64,000 nt of DNA, taken from positions 682,001 to 746,000 of the forward strand of contig JAMSLZ010000011.1 in NCBI GenBank assembly GCA_026027325.1, given 5' to 3'. Each line of letters opens with the position of its first letter. The first letter of the stretch is position 1. Shown in pieces: positions 13,427-24,183 of the stretch. Under the pieces are notes generated by a model. That model made no database searches and was not told the DNA's origin. It was given only the letters and a program-made list of their open reading frames with translations. The position numbers were made by a program, and so were the translations under genes. The DNA comes from Actinomucor elegans (Eukaryota > Mucoromycota > Mucoromycetes > Mucorales > Mucoraceae).

Positions 13427-15164
13427 ATGGGTATATTAAATGGCGATATACCTTTGAATGCGTTGCGTTTTAATGATGACAACTTACCCACTGTCACATC
13501 CATTGAACAAGTAAAAATACAAAAAGAATAAAAAGAATAAATAATACGCGAACATCACACATTTAGCAAGTAAACTTACAATGCACATAGAAAAGAACAG
13601 AAGATTCAGTGCTGGCCAAGTTTGTCCCTTATGCTCCTCATAATATTCAAAAGCTTCCATTAGACAGGTAGACTTGTATACATTTGACACATGTTTGCTC
13701 TTTCTTACCATCATTCTTTGAAGCATCAAATTAAACCGAGAGAAACACATTGCCTATTTAATCCGAGGTTTAGAGGGACTCGGCGCTTGGGGGTCTGCTT
13801 TGGATGCCAGTAAACCATGGTTAGTTTATTGGATATTGCATTCGCTTGATCTACTCGAGCACAAGCTGGACGCGTCCGTTATTACAAGGTTGCTATTAAA
13901 ACAATACCCGAGCCAGTTACATAGATTCACGCGTTTCATGATATAGATCGATCGAAACTTTTAGCCGGTGGCAATTGCCCAGTGGTGGTTTCGGCGGAGG
14001 AGCAGATCAATTGGCTCATTTAGCAACGACTTATGCAGCTGTCAATGCTCTTGCTATCACGGGTACACAAGAGGCTTTTGATATTTTGGATAGGTAGTAC
14101 ATGCAAATATATATATATATATATATATTTTAAAAAAAAAGAAGAAGCAATTAACAGCTTTAATAGAAAAGCATTGTATGATTTTTTGATGCGTATGAAG
14201 CAGCCGAATGGTTCATTCACTATGCACGAAGGTGGAGAAATAGATACTCGGTAAAAATAAAATAAAATCAACTCCGCTTACTTAAAAAAAAAGCACTTAC
14301 TCTTGGAACTGAACCTTTTTTTTTTCCATAGTGGATCCTATTGTGCATTATCAGTAGCAGCGCTGACCAATTTGTTGACACCTGAATTGACAGAAAATTG
14401 CATAGAATTTATTGCAAGATCACAGACATATGAGGGCGGTATTGGTCCTTACCCAGGCAAGGAAGCACATAATGGATACACATTTTGCGGATTGGCAGCT
14501 ATGGAGATCCTAGGTGGTATGTCTAAATTAAACATGGAGAAATTGATGGATTGGTGTTCTGGACGTCAAATGGGTTTGGAAGGTGGATTTCAAGGACGCA
14601 CGAATAAGTTGGTAGATGGCTGCTATTCTTTCTGGGGCGCAGGTGATTTCCCTATTATTAAAGCTGAATTATCTCGAACTTTAGGAACAGATGCGTCCGA
14701 GTGTAAGTAATTGACTTTGGAAAAAGAGGAAAGGAGATGAGTATATACTGATATATATATATATATATTTCTTAGATGATTATTTGTTTGATAGAGAGGC
14801 GTTGCAAGAATATATACTGATTTGTTGCCAATCACAACATGGTGGATTGATTGATAAGCCCGGTAAAGGTGCAGATTATTATCATACATGTTATGTTCTC
14901 TCAGGTCTTTCTGTTGCGCAACATTCGATTACATACAATGAGCCTAGTCAGGCCATAGAAGGCGGTCTTCGCTCTTTATTATGGACCTGTCAAAATGAAT
15001 ATGTTATTGTAGGTGATGTAGACAATTCTTTAGCGGCTGCACATCCTGTATATAATATTACACTACGTGCTGCAAGAAATATGATTCGTTATTTTTATGC
15101 AGATCAAATCAAAGACATTGAGCATTTGCTTCCAAAAGATGATGACCCAACATTTGAATGTTAA
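13427..15164 (+). CDS. RAM1: Protein farnesyltransferase beta subunit
   Basis: Seven exons reconstructed from 13427 to the TAA at 15162-15164. Exon 1 ends in TVTSIEQ, a conserved N-terminal motif of this subunit. Later landmarks are REKHIAYLIRGL, LDASKPWLVYWILHSL, PSGGFGGGADQLAHLATTYA, MKQPNGSFTMHEGGEIDTR, SYCALSVAALTN, EAHNGYTFCGLAA, RQMGLEGGFQGRTNKLVDGC and DYYHTCYVLSGLS. Zinc ligands are visible as the Asp and Cys of VDGC and the His of YYHTC. These are prenyltransferase (QF/GG) repeats of an alpha-alpha barrel. With an alpha subunit it attaches farnesyl to CaaX proteins such as Ras and mating pheromones. A 70-base intron (GTTGCT...ATATAG) between ASVIT and RSIETF is needed to keep frame; its donor is off-consensus. 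Introns include (AT)n tracts. The upstream neighbour is divergent. Confidence 0.95.
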
Positions 15165-15684
15165 TAAAAACCTTTGGTTTTCAGCGATCGAATGAATGGA
15201 AAAATCATAGCTTCAAATAGTTTGTAGGCTTATAAATTGATTGGATAAAAGCCATACATGCTTTAGGCAGGGGACAATTCCCGTGAATCTGATGAGCTCA
15301 ACTGTATTGGTTATTGCATCTTGGCATATGAGAACCAGTTTTAGATCAAACTAAATGTTTGTATATGAGGCAGGTGGTGCCTGGTTGTTATATGACAGTT
15401 GCTGCATTTTCACAGGTACAGTTGTTATTGAGGCTGAAACCATAGTCATGGTTGCAATGACGACCAAATACACTATTTTTCTTTATCTATATTCATAGAA
15501 CTTTCACCAGGTCGCTTGATATTACTATATAACTTTGCGTTTTTTTTTCAAACAAATATCAGCTTTAGAAAAGGACATGTCTATGTAGTTGCATAAGACT
15601 GACCGGAGATTTAATTTTTGATTAGATACCCGAGTGGAAAGTAGTACGATATTTTTTCGTTTCTTTTCTATATTATTTATAATA
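15165..15684. other. Intergenic spacer
   Basis: About 520 bases downstream of the farnesyltransferase gene and upstream of the Glc8-like gene. AT-rich; nothing coding recognised. A T run near 15540-15548 and an AT-rich stretch precede the next start. Confidence 0.5.
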
Positions 15685-16397
15685 ATGAGTCATTCACCCA
15701 ATTTAAAAGCACAACCTACCAAAGGTATCCTGAAAAAGCACAAGAATCCCAGTGAATCGGCACGGTAAGCATTCGAACCGAGTCGCAGTGTTCAAATACA
15801 TTAATAGTAAACTAGATTAAAATGGGATGAAGCCAATCTCGAATTGACAGAATCACAAAAGGATTCTACCATGAAAGTGGATGAACCCAAGACACCTTAT
15901 GTGAGATATAATGCCGATACAGATCAGGTTTTGAATATGGATGGTATATATATATATATATATATAATGTGATTTGACACGTATATTGAAGTATTCTTTT
16001 TTTTCCCCTAGAGATCCATATACCTTATGGTGCAGGATCATCAGCACGCGTTGAACCTGAGGAATTTATGTTGGATGGAGGGGTTGAATCAGATAAAAGT
16101 AGTGTAACATCCCATGGGGAGAAGCCACGTAGAAGAGTCTCTGTCAGTGATGATGACTGGGATATGGATGAATCAGAGGATAAAGAACAAGATGAAGAAG
16201 GTAAACAACAATAAAAAAAAAAAAAGTCAAAGCACCAACAAAACATGGTTCGTTTATTAACTGTTATAATAGCTAAAAAGCGCCATGAAGAGTTTCTTCG
16301 TAAACGTGCAATGCATTATCATATGGGGGCTGCTTTACGCCATGATGAAGAGGAAGAAGAAGAAGAAGTGCCAGCTTTGCCCAACCACAATGTTTAA
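15685..16397 (+). CDS. GLC8: Protein phosphatase 1 regulator, inhibitor-2/Glc8 family
   Basis: Four short exons with GT...AG introns between 15685 and the TAA at 16395-16397. The protein begins with KGILKK, the first PP1-docking motif of inhibitor-2, followed after the first splice by [13 protein letters not shown], the conserved WDE motif. TPYVRYN and an acidic Ser-rich region come next, and the final exon holds [21 protein letters not shown], equivalent to the RKMHYNE-type helix that lies over the phosphatase active site (about 20 residues). The family binds PP1 and in yeast Glc8 activates Glc7 after phosphorylation at a Thr-Pro site; a TP pair is present in PKTPY. The second intron is an (AT)n run. 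The protein is intrinsically disordered and ends in an acidic poly-Glu stretch. Confidence 0.88.
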
Positions 16398-16447
16398 TTA
16401 TAAAAACAAACTGTACCAAATACAATAAAGATTGATTGAATTTAATT

Positions 16448-16470
16448 ATGTCACACACACACACACATAC
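16448..16470. repeat. (CA)n microsatellite
   Basis: A CA dinucleotide run grading into ATAC lies 20-45 bases before the next start codon, in its probable promoter or 5' leader. Confidence 0.85.
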
Positions 16471-16491
16471 ATACGCGCACAATAGTTTATA

Positions 16492-17010
16492 ATGAGAAGA
16501 CCCTTTTTGTTTCTTCTTTTCTTTTCTCTTTTGATAACTATCTCTACTACTATGACAATCAATAATATTCGTGACCATCCTTATCATTTAGAACATGCTC
16601 TACAGCAATCAACGGACTATAAAGCCGTATCTGTTCATCAAACAGTAGACAATTTCACTTGGCTTGTGTTTATCAATGCTAAATGGGTTCCTTTTGCAAG
16701 TTCAAATCAACATAAACTGGAACAAACGCTTGGATTAGGTGGTACCTTTGTTGATATTCAAGATCGGTTGTTTCCTGGTGTCAAAAGAGTGCGTGTATTT
16801 CCTAAAGCCAATTATCTAAGCTACTTGGGTGTTAAGTATCGTTTATCAAGGGTAATGCAACCACATCAGTTTGAATTTGGCGCTCATAGTACAGCAGCAG
16901 TAGACGATGAAGAAGAATTTAATGATCCAGCTATGAACCGAATATTAACTGGCATGATGGATAGTAGCAGTAATGCTTCAAATTATAGACCAACTACCAG
17001 AGTCTCATAA
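16492..17010 (+). CDS. Small WWE-like domain protein with hydrophobic N-terminus
   Basis: A single-exon frame of 172 aa. Residues 4-20 are strongly hydrophobic (PFLFLLFFSLLITIS) and could be a signal peptide or anchor if the first ATG is used; a second ATG at 16552 would remove it. Residues about 50-125 hold a compact domain with a WLVFINAKWVPF start, a LEQTL helix, FVDIQDRLFPGVKRVRVFP and YLSYLGVKYRLSR. The order (Trp, WxPF, LE helix, V-x-I-x-D, Y...G...Y-R-x-S-R) is reminiscent of WWE-like domains found ahead of DDHD phospholipases. Function is unknown; the tail is acidic then Ser/Asn-rich. It follows the Glc8 gene in the same direction after 94 bases. Resemblance is by pattern only. Confidence 0.65.
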   Translation: MRRPFLFLLFFSLLITISTTMTINNIRDHPYHLEHALQQSTDYKAVSVHQTVDNFTWLVFINAKWVPFASSNQHKLEQTLGLGGTFVDIQDRLFPGVKRVRVFPKANYLSYLGVKYRLSRVMQPHQFEFGAHSTAAVDDEEEFNDPAMNRILTGMMDSSSNASNYRPTTRVS

Positions 17011-17191
17011 TCTTTCTTTTTTTTTTTTTTTTAAATATTATTAAACTGTACATATATTATACTGTATAACCTGAGCTGCTGTTGATTCACGTGAACCCTT
17101 TTAATTGATCATGAATGGTTTCGAATAAGCCACTTTTTTTTTGCTTTTTTTTTTGCCATTATCTTTTTTTTTGTTCTATTCGAGTACTTGC

Positions 17192-17707
17192 ATGACAACC
17201 AATTTGCAAACCCATCAGCAAACAAGTCGACTTGACTTTTTATTCGAGGCGGGTTTTAGCATGTTTAATGCTTGTCCGTCACTTAGTCGATACTACATGA
17301 ACGAATTCCAAAATACACTGACCGAATATGAATTAACAGCCGCGAAACCCATTGCACGTTTATCGTGCCGTAGTTGCGGTCAAATCAACGTAGCGGGACT
17401 CACTAGTCAAGTGGATATAACTAAAAAGAAAAAGAGAAACTTGGTTCGGACGATATGCCTTAGTTGCCGTCACACAGATCTCTATCATGGATCCTACAAG
17501 AAAAAGCTCACTAAAATAAGTTGTGTCACGAGTAAGGTTCCCGTGAGTTCCATAGCAGCACAGCCAACAATAAAAATGTCAGATGGTCCTATAGACAAAA
17601 AGAAGAAGAATAAGGGCAAAAAGAACAATCTAAAGGCATTATTGACTAAGCAGCAACAAGAGAAACCTATAAGCACTGGTTTGGGCGATTTCTTGTCTTC
17701 CCTATGA
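17192..17707 (+). CDS. RPR2: RNase P/MRP protein subunit, Rpr2/Rpp21/Snm1 family
   Basis: A single exon of 171 aa from the ATG at 17192. The frame is open upstream to 17141, but that part would be Phe/Leu-rich leader from a T-rich tract and is unlikely to be translated. The N-terminal helices (RLDFLFEAGFSMF and LSRYYMNEFQNTL) and the four-cysteine zinc ribbon (C59-x2-C62 and C89-x2-C92, in LSCRSCG and ICLSCRHTD) are the family's fold. The C-terminus has two lysine-rich patches and ends GLGDFLSSL. The family binds the catalytic RNA of RNase P and helps mature tRNA 5' ends. Whether this is the RNase P-specific Rpr2 or the MRP-specific Snm1 homologue cannot be fixed from sequence; most eukaryotes have only the Rpp21/Rpr2 form. 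Confidence 0.82.
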   Translation: MTTNLQTHQQTSRLDFLFEAGFSMFNACPSLSRYYMNEFQNTLTEYELTAAKPIARLSCRSCGQINVAGLTSQVDITKKKKRNLVRTICLSCRHTDLYHGSYKKKLTKISCVTSKVPVSSIAAQPTIKMSDGPIDKKKKNKGKKNNLKALLTKQQQEKPISTGLGDFLSSL

Positions 17708-18883
17708 TCGAATAAACATATTTGAGTAACCTTCTTGCAAGAAAAAAACCTCCATTATCCTGGCCATAATAATGCCATGAAAGAAGATAAAATATACTCT
17801 TTTATCTATCGATGATAGATGTTTCATTAAAAAGAGTGTGTTCTTTATTCTTGATTTATTGCAGATCTAGATGCTTTTTTTGATGGGGTAAATCTAGCCT
17901 CTTTGCTCTGCTTAAAATTACACGCGGTTACATGCTTCTGCAACGGACTGAAATCATATCATGATAGAACGTGCGCAATTTGCCCCATGAATTGAGTATT
18001 ACATCTGTCTATTACCTTTCCTTAGAATTACTGTATATACCACACTTGAATGATTTATATCGAGAATATTGTCCCCAGGCGTAACTTGTCATTTCTCTCG
18101 TCAATTTGTTATGCTTGATCAAGATACTATACAAGATACGCTTTCTTTTAAAAAAAAAGGCTTTGTGCATCCTTCTTGAATCTGATTTCTAATACAAGCT
18201 TAAATCGAGTTGTTAGGGCTTGCTTGAGCTAGAGTTACTAGGCTTAATACCTGATCCCGTTTAAATCTGGTTGCTGTGCCTAGCTTAAATATAGTTAATA
18301 TATGACCTGGCTTTGATATAACTTCAAAAAGCACAACTAATGCTTTGAAATGTGATAAGCTTGGTTACTTAATAGATTGTAGTTCTAGAATGTCATCAAC
18401 AAGGTACAAAAGTATTTTCTCCACAATCATCATATGCTGGCCAAGTGTATTTTGGTTGGATATCGGTGATTTAAAAGTAGCACTTTTGCTTCTTCTTCCG
18501 ACGCTCGCTCTGATTTTCTTTCTATCTGATGTTCCCTTTCATCCGATGTTCTAAAAGAAAAACAAAATAGTTATACACGAAGTTTTCATGTAGAATTAAA
18601 TAATGCATCTAATGGTGTGAAGGGCACATTTTATAGACTACAATTGACATGCTTGCCTTTAATATATATATATATATATATAAAACGATTTTATGCATTT
18701 CTCAGAAATTTAGTGATAACTCAAAGAAAAATATGTTAATACATGCACTGAATAAATATTTTTTGACGCATTATATCTCAAATAATACCATATTGTTACT
18801 CCATGGAAAAGAAGTGTTGTAAATTTTTGAGTTTGAAGGCATGTTCTACGATTTTTTTTTTCTGAAATTGGGCCATTTTTGAC

Positions 18884-18945
18884 ATCTCTGGATCTCTCAG
18901 TCAACCTCTCGTCAATTGGCATGCTCAGAATGAACTGCTGCCGTG
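18884..18945 (+). repeat. Dispersed degenerate repeat, copy B
   Basis: Contains GGATCTCTCAGTCAACCTC and GCTCAGAATGAACTGCTG; the middle block is shortened to TCAATTGGCAT. Confidence 0.5.
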
Positions 18946-19326
18946 ACTATTAGAGTTTTTATACAGACACAACTCGAATAGTTTGTATACGACAAAATCG
19001 AAAGAAAATACATATGGATGCCCACAAGTATTCGCAATCTATGTTATTAATTGACAATATCTCGAGTTCACCGTCTTTTAACTCTCAAAAAAAAAAAAAA
19101 TGGGCCCAAGGACATCACTTAGTTTTTTTTAAAAACCTCAGTAAAGCTGTATTCGTCATTTGATTCTAGTTTAATATTGGATTTGATGAATAGTGCATGA
19201 TTATGATAAACTACTTCACTTACTGACACCGCTATTCGATTGATCTTTACAGATTTACTGTAGTTTAATGATTGGTAGTAAATGCATGTATTTTATATAA
19301 ATGATGAATGTAGGCTAATCTACTAC

Positions 19327-19400
19327 AGATCTCTCGATCCTTCCTGGTTAGATGTTGCATTTAATAGCCAATGCATATTCAGAATGAGGTGCTACATTTG
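19327..19400 (+). repeat. Dispersed degenerate repeat, copy C
   Basis: Contains AGATCTCTCGATCC, TTAGATGTTGCATTTAAT and ATTCAGAATGAGGTGCTA in the same order and spacing as copy A. Confidence 0.6.
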
Positions 19401-20473
19401 GTAAATTCTCTGTTTAACAGAAGCATAATCATCGCATTTTATTTCTCAATAATTAACTGCAAAAACGTATATATGCAGCTCGTAATCATTTTTAGGTTAA
19501 TTTGATATCAATCCATTATCGCAATCGGTATATATCTCTTACCCAGAATAAACTACTATAGCCACCCGATTTTTCTTTTCACAGTAATATAGTGTATATG
19601 CTAATTAGCGGTAAACTATATTATGCACTTTACATAAAAGCACGTCATATTTTTATAGCTGAACGACTATCTCAAACAAACTGTACGACCTTTATAGCTT
19701 ACATCATACTTCAGAAATATCTCATTCGCCAAGGTACGGCCCATAGTCATTATCGGTCTGCTATCAAACAAAAATCCCATTCTTGGTTTGATGATAGATT
19801 ATGCAGCAGGATTGTCTGGGACCGATGAGGTTTGCACTTTTAATATGAAATGAATAACATGGATAATACACCTTACAGTATTATTGCTATGGTAAGCAGA
19901 TAGTATTACCTTGTATTTAGTTGCTAGTACACAAATAAAATAAAATATAAAAAGTCCAATAGTAACTGAGAAAAAAAAAAAGATATTATTACTAATAATC
20001 ATAGATTAGCGCGAATTTTGATATATATGAAACAATTTAAGAGCCCTGATTACTAGTTGAAAGGATACGGTTGTTTGTGTTCACTGTATTTCGAATAATC
20101 CATTTTGTTTTGCAATGCAAAAAGGCGGGCCGACAAAGCTCTAGAAAAAGAAAGCGCAATTCAAAATATGGATATGGACTGACCCGTGAGCTCTCATAGA
20201 CGGCACAGGTACCTTTGTCAGTTGCATATAGTAACGAAATTACCAAGAGAAGCTAGGTAGAAATATGCATATCTAACAAAAAAAAAAACTCGAATGACAT
20301 TACGCCATGTGTTGCTAAAATGCATATTGATATGTAAACTACTGATGAAAGAAAAAGAACCTTTTAATTTTTTTATAGAGTAACAACTCAATATTTAGTT
20401 TTCGAGCGTCTATATTTGTAAAAGGATATCAGCATGAAGTGGTTCTTGCAAGAAATAGTATGTGCCACATTGT

Positions 20474-20755
20474 TTAAGTCAATGCAAAAGATCGGACTAA
20501 TATTGGTTTAGTATATTCATCATCTAGTACACATAGTAATTCCTTGTATAGACAACGTAGCAGTGATGAATGCAATCGCGGGTGTGTCACTAGACTGTTA
20601 TTAACTGGATACGCGATCATAGTTAGTAGACCCAACAGCTTGTACCTGGGTACCATTCTGATTAAGTTATTGTGGAACTCTCGTAACGTGATAATACCCA
20701 GTTTTTCGTTGAATAGTACAGGGCCTTGTTGGGGTAATTCATACAGGGAGACCAT
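20474..20755 (-). other. Unrecognised open frame, possible gene remnant
   Basis: An ATG-initiated frame of 93 codons, MVSLYELPQQ to VRSFALT. It is not low-complexity, unlike most background frames, and it lies 200 bases downstream, same strand, of another coding-like remnant. No domain or motif is recognised and there is an overlapping frame on the other strand (20544-20771), so it may be chance. Confidence 0.2.
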
Positions 20756-20955
20756 GTGTCTTTACTATTAAACGTGTTATTACAAAGCATATGATAATTT
20801 AAGCAGGACTTGCGCACCGAGGTGGTCTGAGCTCATATTCATATCTAGTAGTGACTTTGTTTGTAACTCAAATACCGCTGTTTCATAATCTAAATATACT
20901 TATTTGATTGTTTAGGCTGCCAAATATTAGTGAAGCCAAGCGTAAGTTTATAACG

Positions 20956-21246
20956 CTAGTCCATATACCATCTTCCAAGCCTGATTCCAATCACCGAGTT
21001 ATCTAGCCGGACTGTGCGGCCACGATGAATAAATGCCGCGATAATCTCTTTTTCTGCAGCAATAAATACAACTCGTGAACCAAAGCTCATTAAGGTATCA
21101 ATGGACGCATGAATTTTATTAGTGTCACCAGTATCAAATATACGAACTACCTCTTTTATTGATTTGGGCAGAACAGGGATAATGTAGACTGAGCCATGAT
21201 AGCTTTTACATGCAGTTGCTGAAAATGAACATGATGATAAGAACTC
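20956..21246 (-). pseudogene. Coding-like remnant without start codon
   Basis: A stop-to-stop frame of about 96 codons, read from 21246 down to the TAG at 20958-20956. From near 21220 it reads HGSVYIIPVLPKSIKEVV, then RIFDTGDTNKIHASIDTLM, RVVFIAAEKEIIAAFIHRG, and ends LDNSVIGIRLGRWYMD. The composition is that of a folded protein, with alternating hydrophobic and charged residues, and differs from AT-rich background. The only ATG is internal, about 45 codons in, and no credible upstream exon is seen. I do not recognise the family. It could be a decayed transposon ORF, a fragment of a duplicated gene, or an exon of a gene I failed to assemble. Confidence 0.35.
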
Positions 21247-21571
21247 TTAACCAATCAAATATATCATATCAATTATTATTATAGGCCAGCTGATATTCCC
21301 CCTAGATAAAAAGGCGGGTTTTTTTTATTATTATTACTCAGTTGTGAATCAAATCATTGATATCATTAGTGTAGGAGTCAAATAGGAGCTCTACTACTGA
21401 TTAGGAGATGTGTGCCCCTAATGAATACAACCAATGGGAATTGAATGATAAAGCAGTTTATTTACAATAGTGTAAAAAAGAAAGAGGGATACGTAGGAAG
21501 GGTATAATGATAGGTTTTTTTTGTAGTATTTACATTTTTCTTTTTGTGGGCTGATATTCCTTATATAGAGA

Positions 21572-21960
21572 TTAGCATTGCTGGTCAAATATCGAGAAAT
21601 AGTTAGAATGAGAGGGTTTTGCAGTTAACTTGGATGATAGTAAGTCAAATTTAGGTGGTGATGCGCAGCTCGAAGAAGTGGCGGTTAAAGCAGGTGAGGT
21701 AGATGCTGAATGAATGCTGCTGTTGGATGAATAGGTGGTATGATTCTTTTGAGGTCGAGGAAAGTCTGTGAATTCAGGATACGTGTAACCAAGTAACGGA
21801 TGGTTGCGAAGAGCATCAGCGCGTAAACATTGTTCACTACAGTAAAGAGATTCCTGTCGATTTTTATCAGTACCTTGATAAAATATCGCTTTTAAGAAAT
21901 ACTTACAGAGAATGGGCTCACTGCATTATCACAAGATGTACACCAGTTTAAATCTGCCAT
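21572..21960 (-). CDS. ecl1: Ecl1-type small zinc-binding protein (life-span regulatory factor family)
   Basis: Two exons: 21960-21907 (18 codons) and 21853-21572, joined by a 53-base intron, encode 111 aa. The N-terminus reads MADLNWCTSCDNAVSP, and across the splice SESLYCSEQCLRADAL. The pattern W-C-x2-C-(about 12)-YCSxxC-x2-D-A is the zinc-binding signature of the fungal Ecl1/Ecl2/Ecl3 proteins, which extend chronological life span in fission yeast when expressed at higher levels. A short conserved patch, HPLLGY, follows. The rest is Ser/Thr-rich and probably disordered, ending SIFDQQC. The gene is too short per exon to stand out as an open frame. It is isolated in a gene-poor stretch. Molecular function of the family remains unclear, though it links nutrient stress and longevity. 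Confidence 0.8.
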
Positions 21961-24183
21961 TATAGTATATACTATGACATTTAATAAGAGTTGGTTGATA
22001 AAAGGAATAGAAAAAAAGAAACGCACTGTATTTAATCTAGTTTTTAAAGCCCCGATTTATCTTACTGGTTTCTCACTGAAATATATAAAGCGCTTGGAAA
22101 AAAAACGTGCGCTGTTATCTCGTTCGTCATCGTGGGCACATTTCTCGTATAAATTGCAAATCTTTATTTACTATAAAAAGAACTTGCGATACATGAAATT
22201 CATGTTTGGCTGTATAGTCACTGATATAGCCTTTTCCATGATAGGTACCTGTACGAGCTGACCAATTAGGCGCCAAAGATAGAAAAACGCTGCAAAATGA
22301 GATAATGTATATGGCCCTAATACACCAGTAAAAAACCAATTACTGTTTAAGGTTAAAAATTTTCTTTTTTTTTTCTCATTGAAATCATTTGCTTTCACTC
22401 TACACCAATGAAATTGTCATTCAGATCTCAACTGCAAATTGCTCTCTTGGACTCAATAACGCGCCAGAGATAAATTCTTGATCTTATTGGATTATAAAAA
22501 GAAAAAACCAACAAACACGAAAGGGCTACTAAAGCTATGCTGAAACAAAATGCTACACATTTTATAAAAACTGCTCTCGAAATAGCATTCTTTTGTTTTT
22601 CAAGGCAACCCATATAAAATATTTATTAGATGCAGCATCTCAATTTGAACATGAACCACCATCCAAATGCGACAATGGACGGAAGAGGACCGAACACTCT
22701 CGATTTAATATTGGTGCATGCTAAATTTCCCAACCGAAAATTTTTCGAAATTTTTAGTGTCCCGCGATTAAAATTTTTATATCCAAAAAAAAAGGAGAAA
22801 TCATACAGTACAGAGCGACGAGCGCATAATCTTGTTTTATGTTATTAGTACAGATTGGAGTAGTTTTAGTTCTCTTCTCAATAGTATAATACTTGTAAAA
22901 AGTTGAAAGAAAACTCTTATTCCAGAAAGCAAGAATTCTCAATTAGTCGGAGTTTTCTAACAACCGACTATGTTAAAGACAACTCGTATCTTTCTCAGAA
23001 ATCAAAAGTAGTCTTTGTTCCTTTATGGACCTAAATGCCTACTTTGGTTTTGCAAGAAAAAAATGTACCGAGGATAACTCGTAATATTGTTGTATGCAAA
23101 TTTAGTCCGTGTTGCTTATTTGTTCCAGATTTCACAATTAATTTTAATATGAACATATACCAAAAGAAACTTTTTAAGCATGACAGGCTTAGTTTATTAT
23201 TTTTGACATATATAAAAGTTTCTGTAGAGGTATTATTATTAGTTACTGATCAGCGCAAAAGTCTCTAGAATAATATTAAGCAAGTCCAATGATCAAAATT
23301 CAAATAGATACAGCAGCTCATTCTTCACTACTATTCAGATACAACATTTGGCGGGACTCAGTTGAGAATTCTATAGATCATTAAAATCATGTTGGGCAAA
23401 ATACAGGCTCTTTACAGCTAATCGCTGAAATGTAATATAATCATAGCAATCCAATAAAATGATCTTGTAGATGCAATAATTCATTTTGAACTTGCACTAG
23501 CAATTTTATATGACGTAAAACTGGAATTGTTCGTTAATGTAGAGGCTTAATTATGTAAAATATATATATACATTTTCAAAAACTGGGCCAAATTGTATAT
23601 AATGTCACCTATGACAATAAGTAGTTGTCCAAAATAAATGACTACATCTACTGAAGCCGCTATTTAGCCGAATTTCTATGATTATATTACATTTCAGCAG
23701 CGAGTAATAATTATGGGCATTTCATGAACCAACAGCCTAAATGTCCAATAGATCTCGCCACTGATCTCGGTCGAATATTGAAGAATTTATGGATGGAACA
23801 TAATGTTGCATCTATTAAAATCTTTGGCAAAATCTATTTTAGTAGCTGGACTCTAATAACTGGGAAGGAACAGACCAAGCGGTTCAGAGGAGGTGCAAAG
23901 AAAATTGCCTTGTAAAGTGACGTTCAAGTATTCACTTAAAGGTAAAAAGCACCCTATGGTTATTTTATGGGCTTTAGTTTTACATCGCAGATGGTTACTT
24001 GTCTCTGCAACATAAGTTGAGGCTTTGGCTCATGTAAGCTCACTGTATAAATCAGATTGAGGATCAATTCAATTCTACCTATATCTACCGACTATCGAGA
24101 TCTCGTTGATCTAACTCAAGCAACATTCTCTATTAAAAACTTTGACATCCTTAAATATCAGCTTTTATTATGATCATTGATAA
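21961..24183. other. Gene-poor spacer with a dispersed-repeat copy
   Basis: About 2.2 kb of AT-rich sequence. A minus-strand copy of the dispersed repeat lies at 23308-23382, and partial similarity continues near 22620-22690 and 23740-23780. Several ATG frames of 60-95 codons exist on both strands (for example 21974-22261) but overlap one another in opposite frames and look like background. Confidence 0.5.
23308..23382 (-). repeat. Dispersed degenerate repeat, copy D
   Basis: Minus strand: CAAATGTTGTATCTGAAT then GAAGAATGAGCTGCTGTATC. The first block is eroded. Confidence 0.55.

Larger units (their letters stand above)
17708..20955. other. Gene-poor spacer with dispersed-repeat copies
   Basis: Over 3 kb with no gene I can support. 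It includes an (AT)n tract at 18663-18682 and two plus-strand copies of the degenerate dispersed repeat (18884-18945 and 19327-19400). A minus-strand open frame at 20474-20755 (93 aa, beginning MVSLYELPQQ) is balanced in composition but unrecognised. Together with the remnant at 20956-21246 on the same strand it may be debris of one old element or gene. Confidence 0.5.

Noticed and set aside
17141..17191. Upstream extension of the Rpr2-like frame.
   Set aside because: Encodes Phe/Leu from a T-rich tract; the ATG at 17192 precedes the first family helix.
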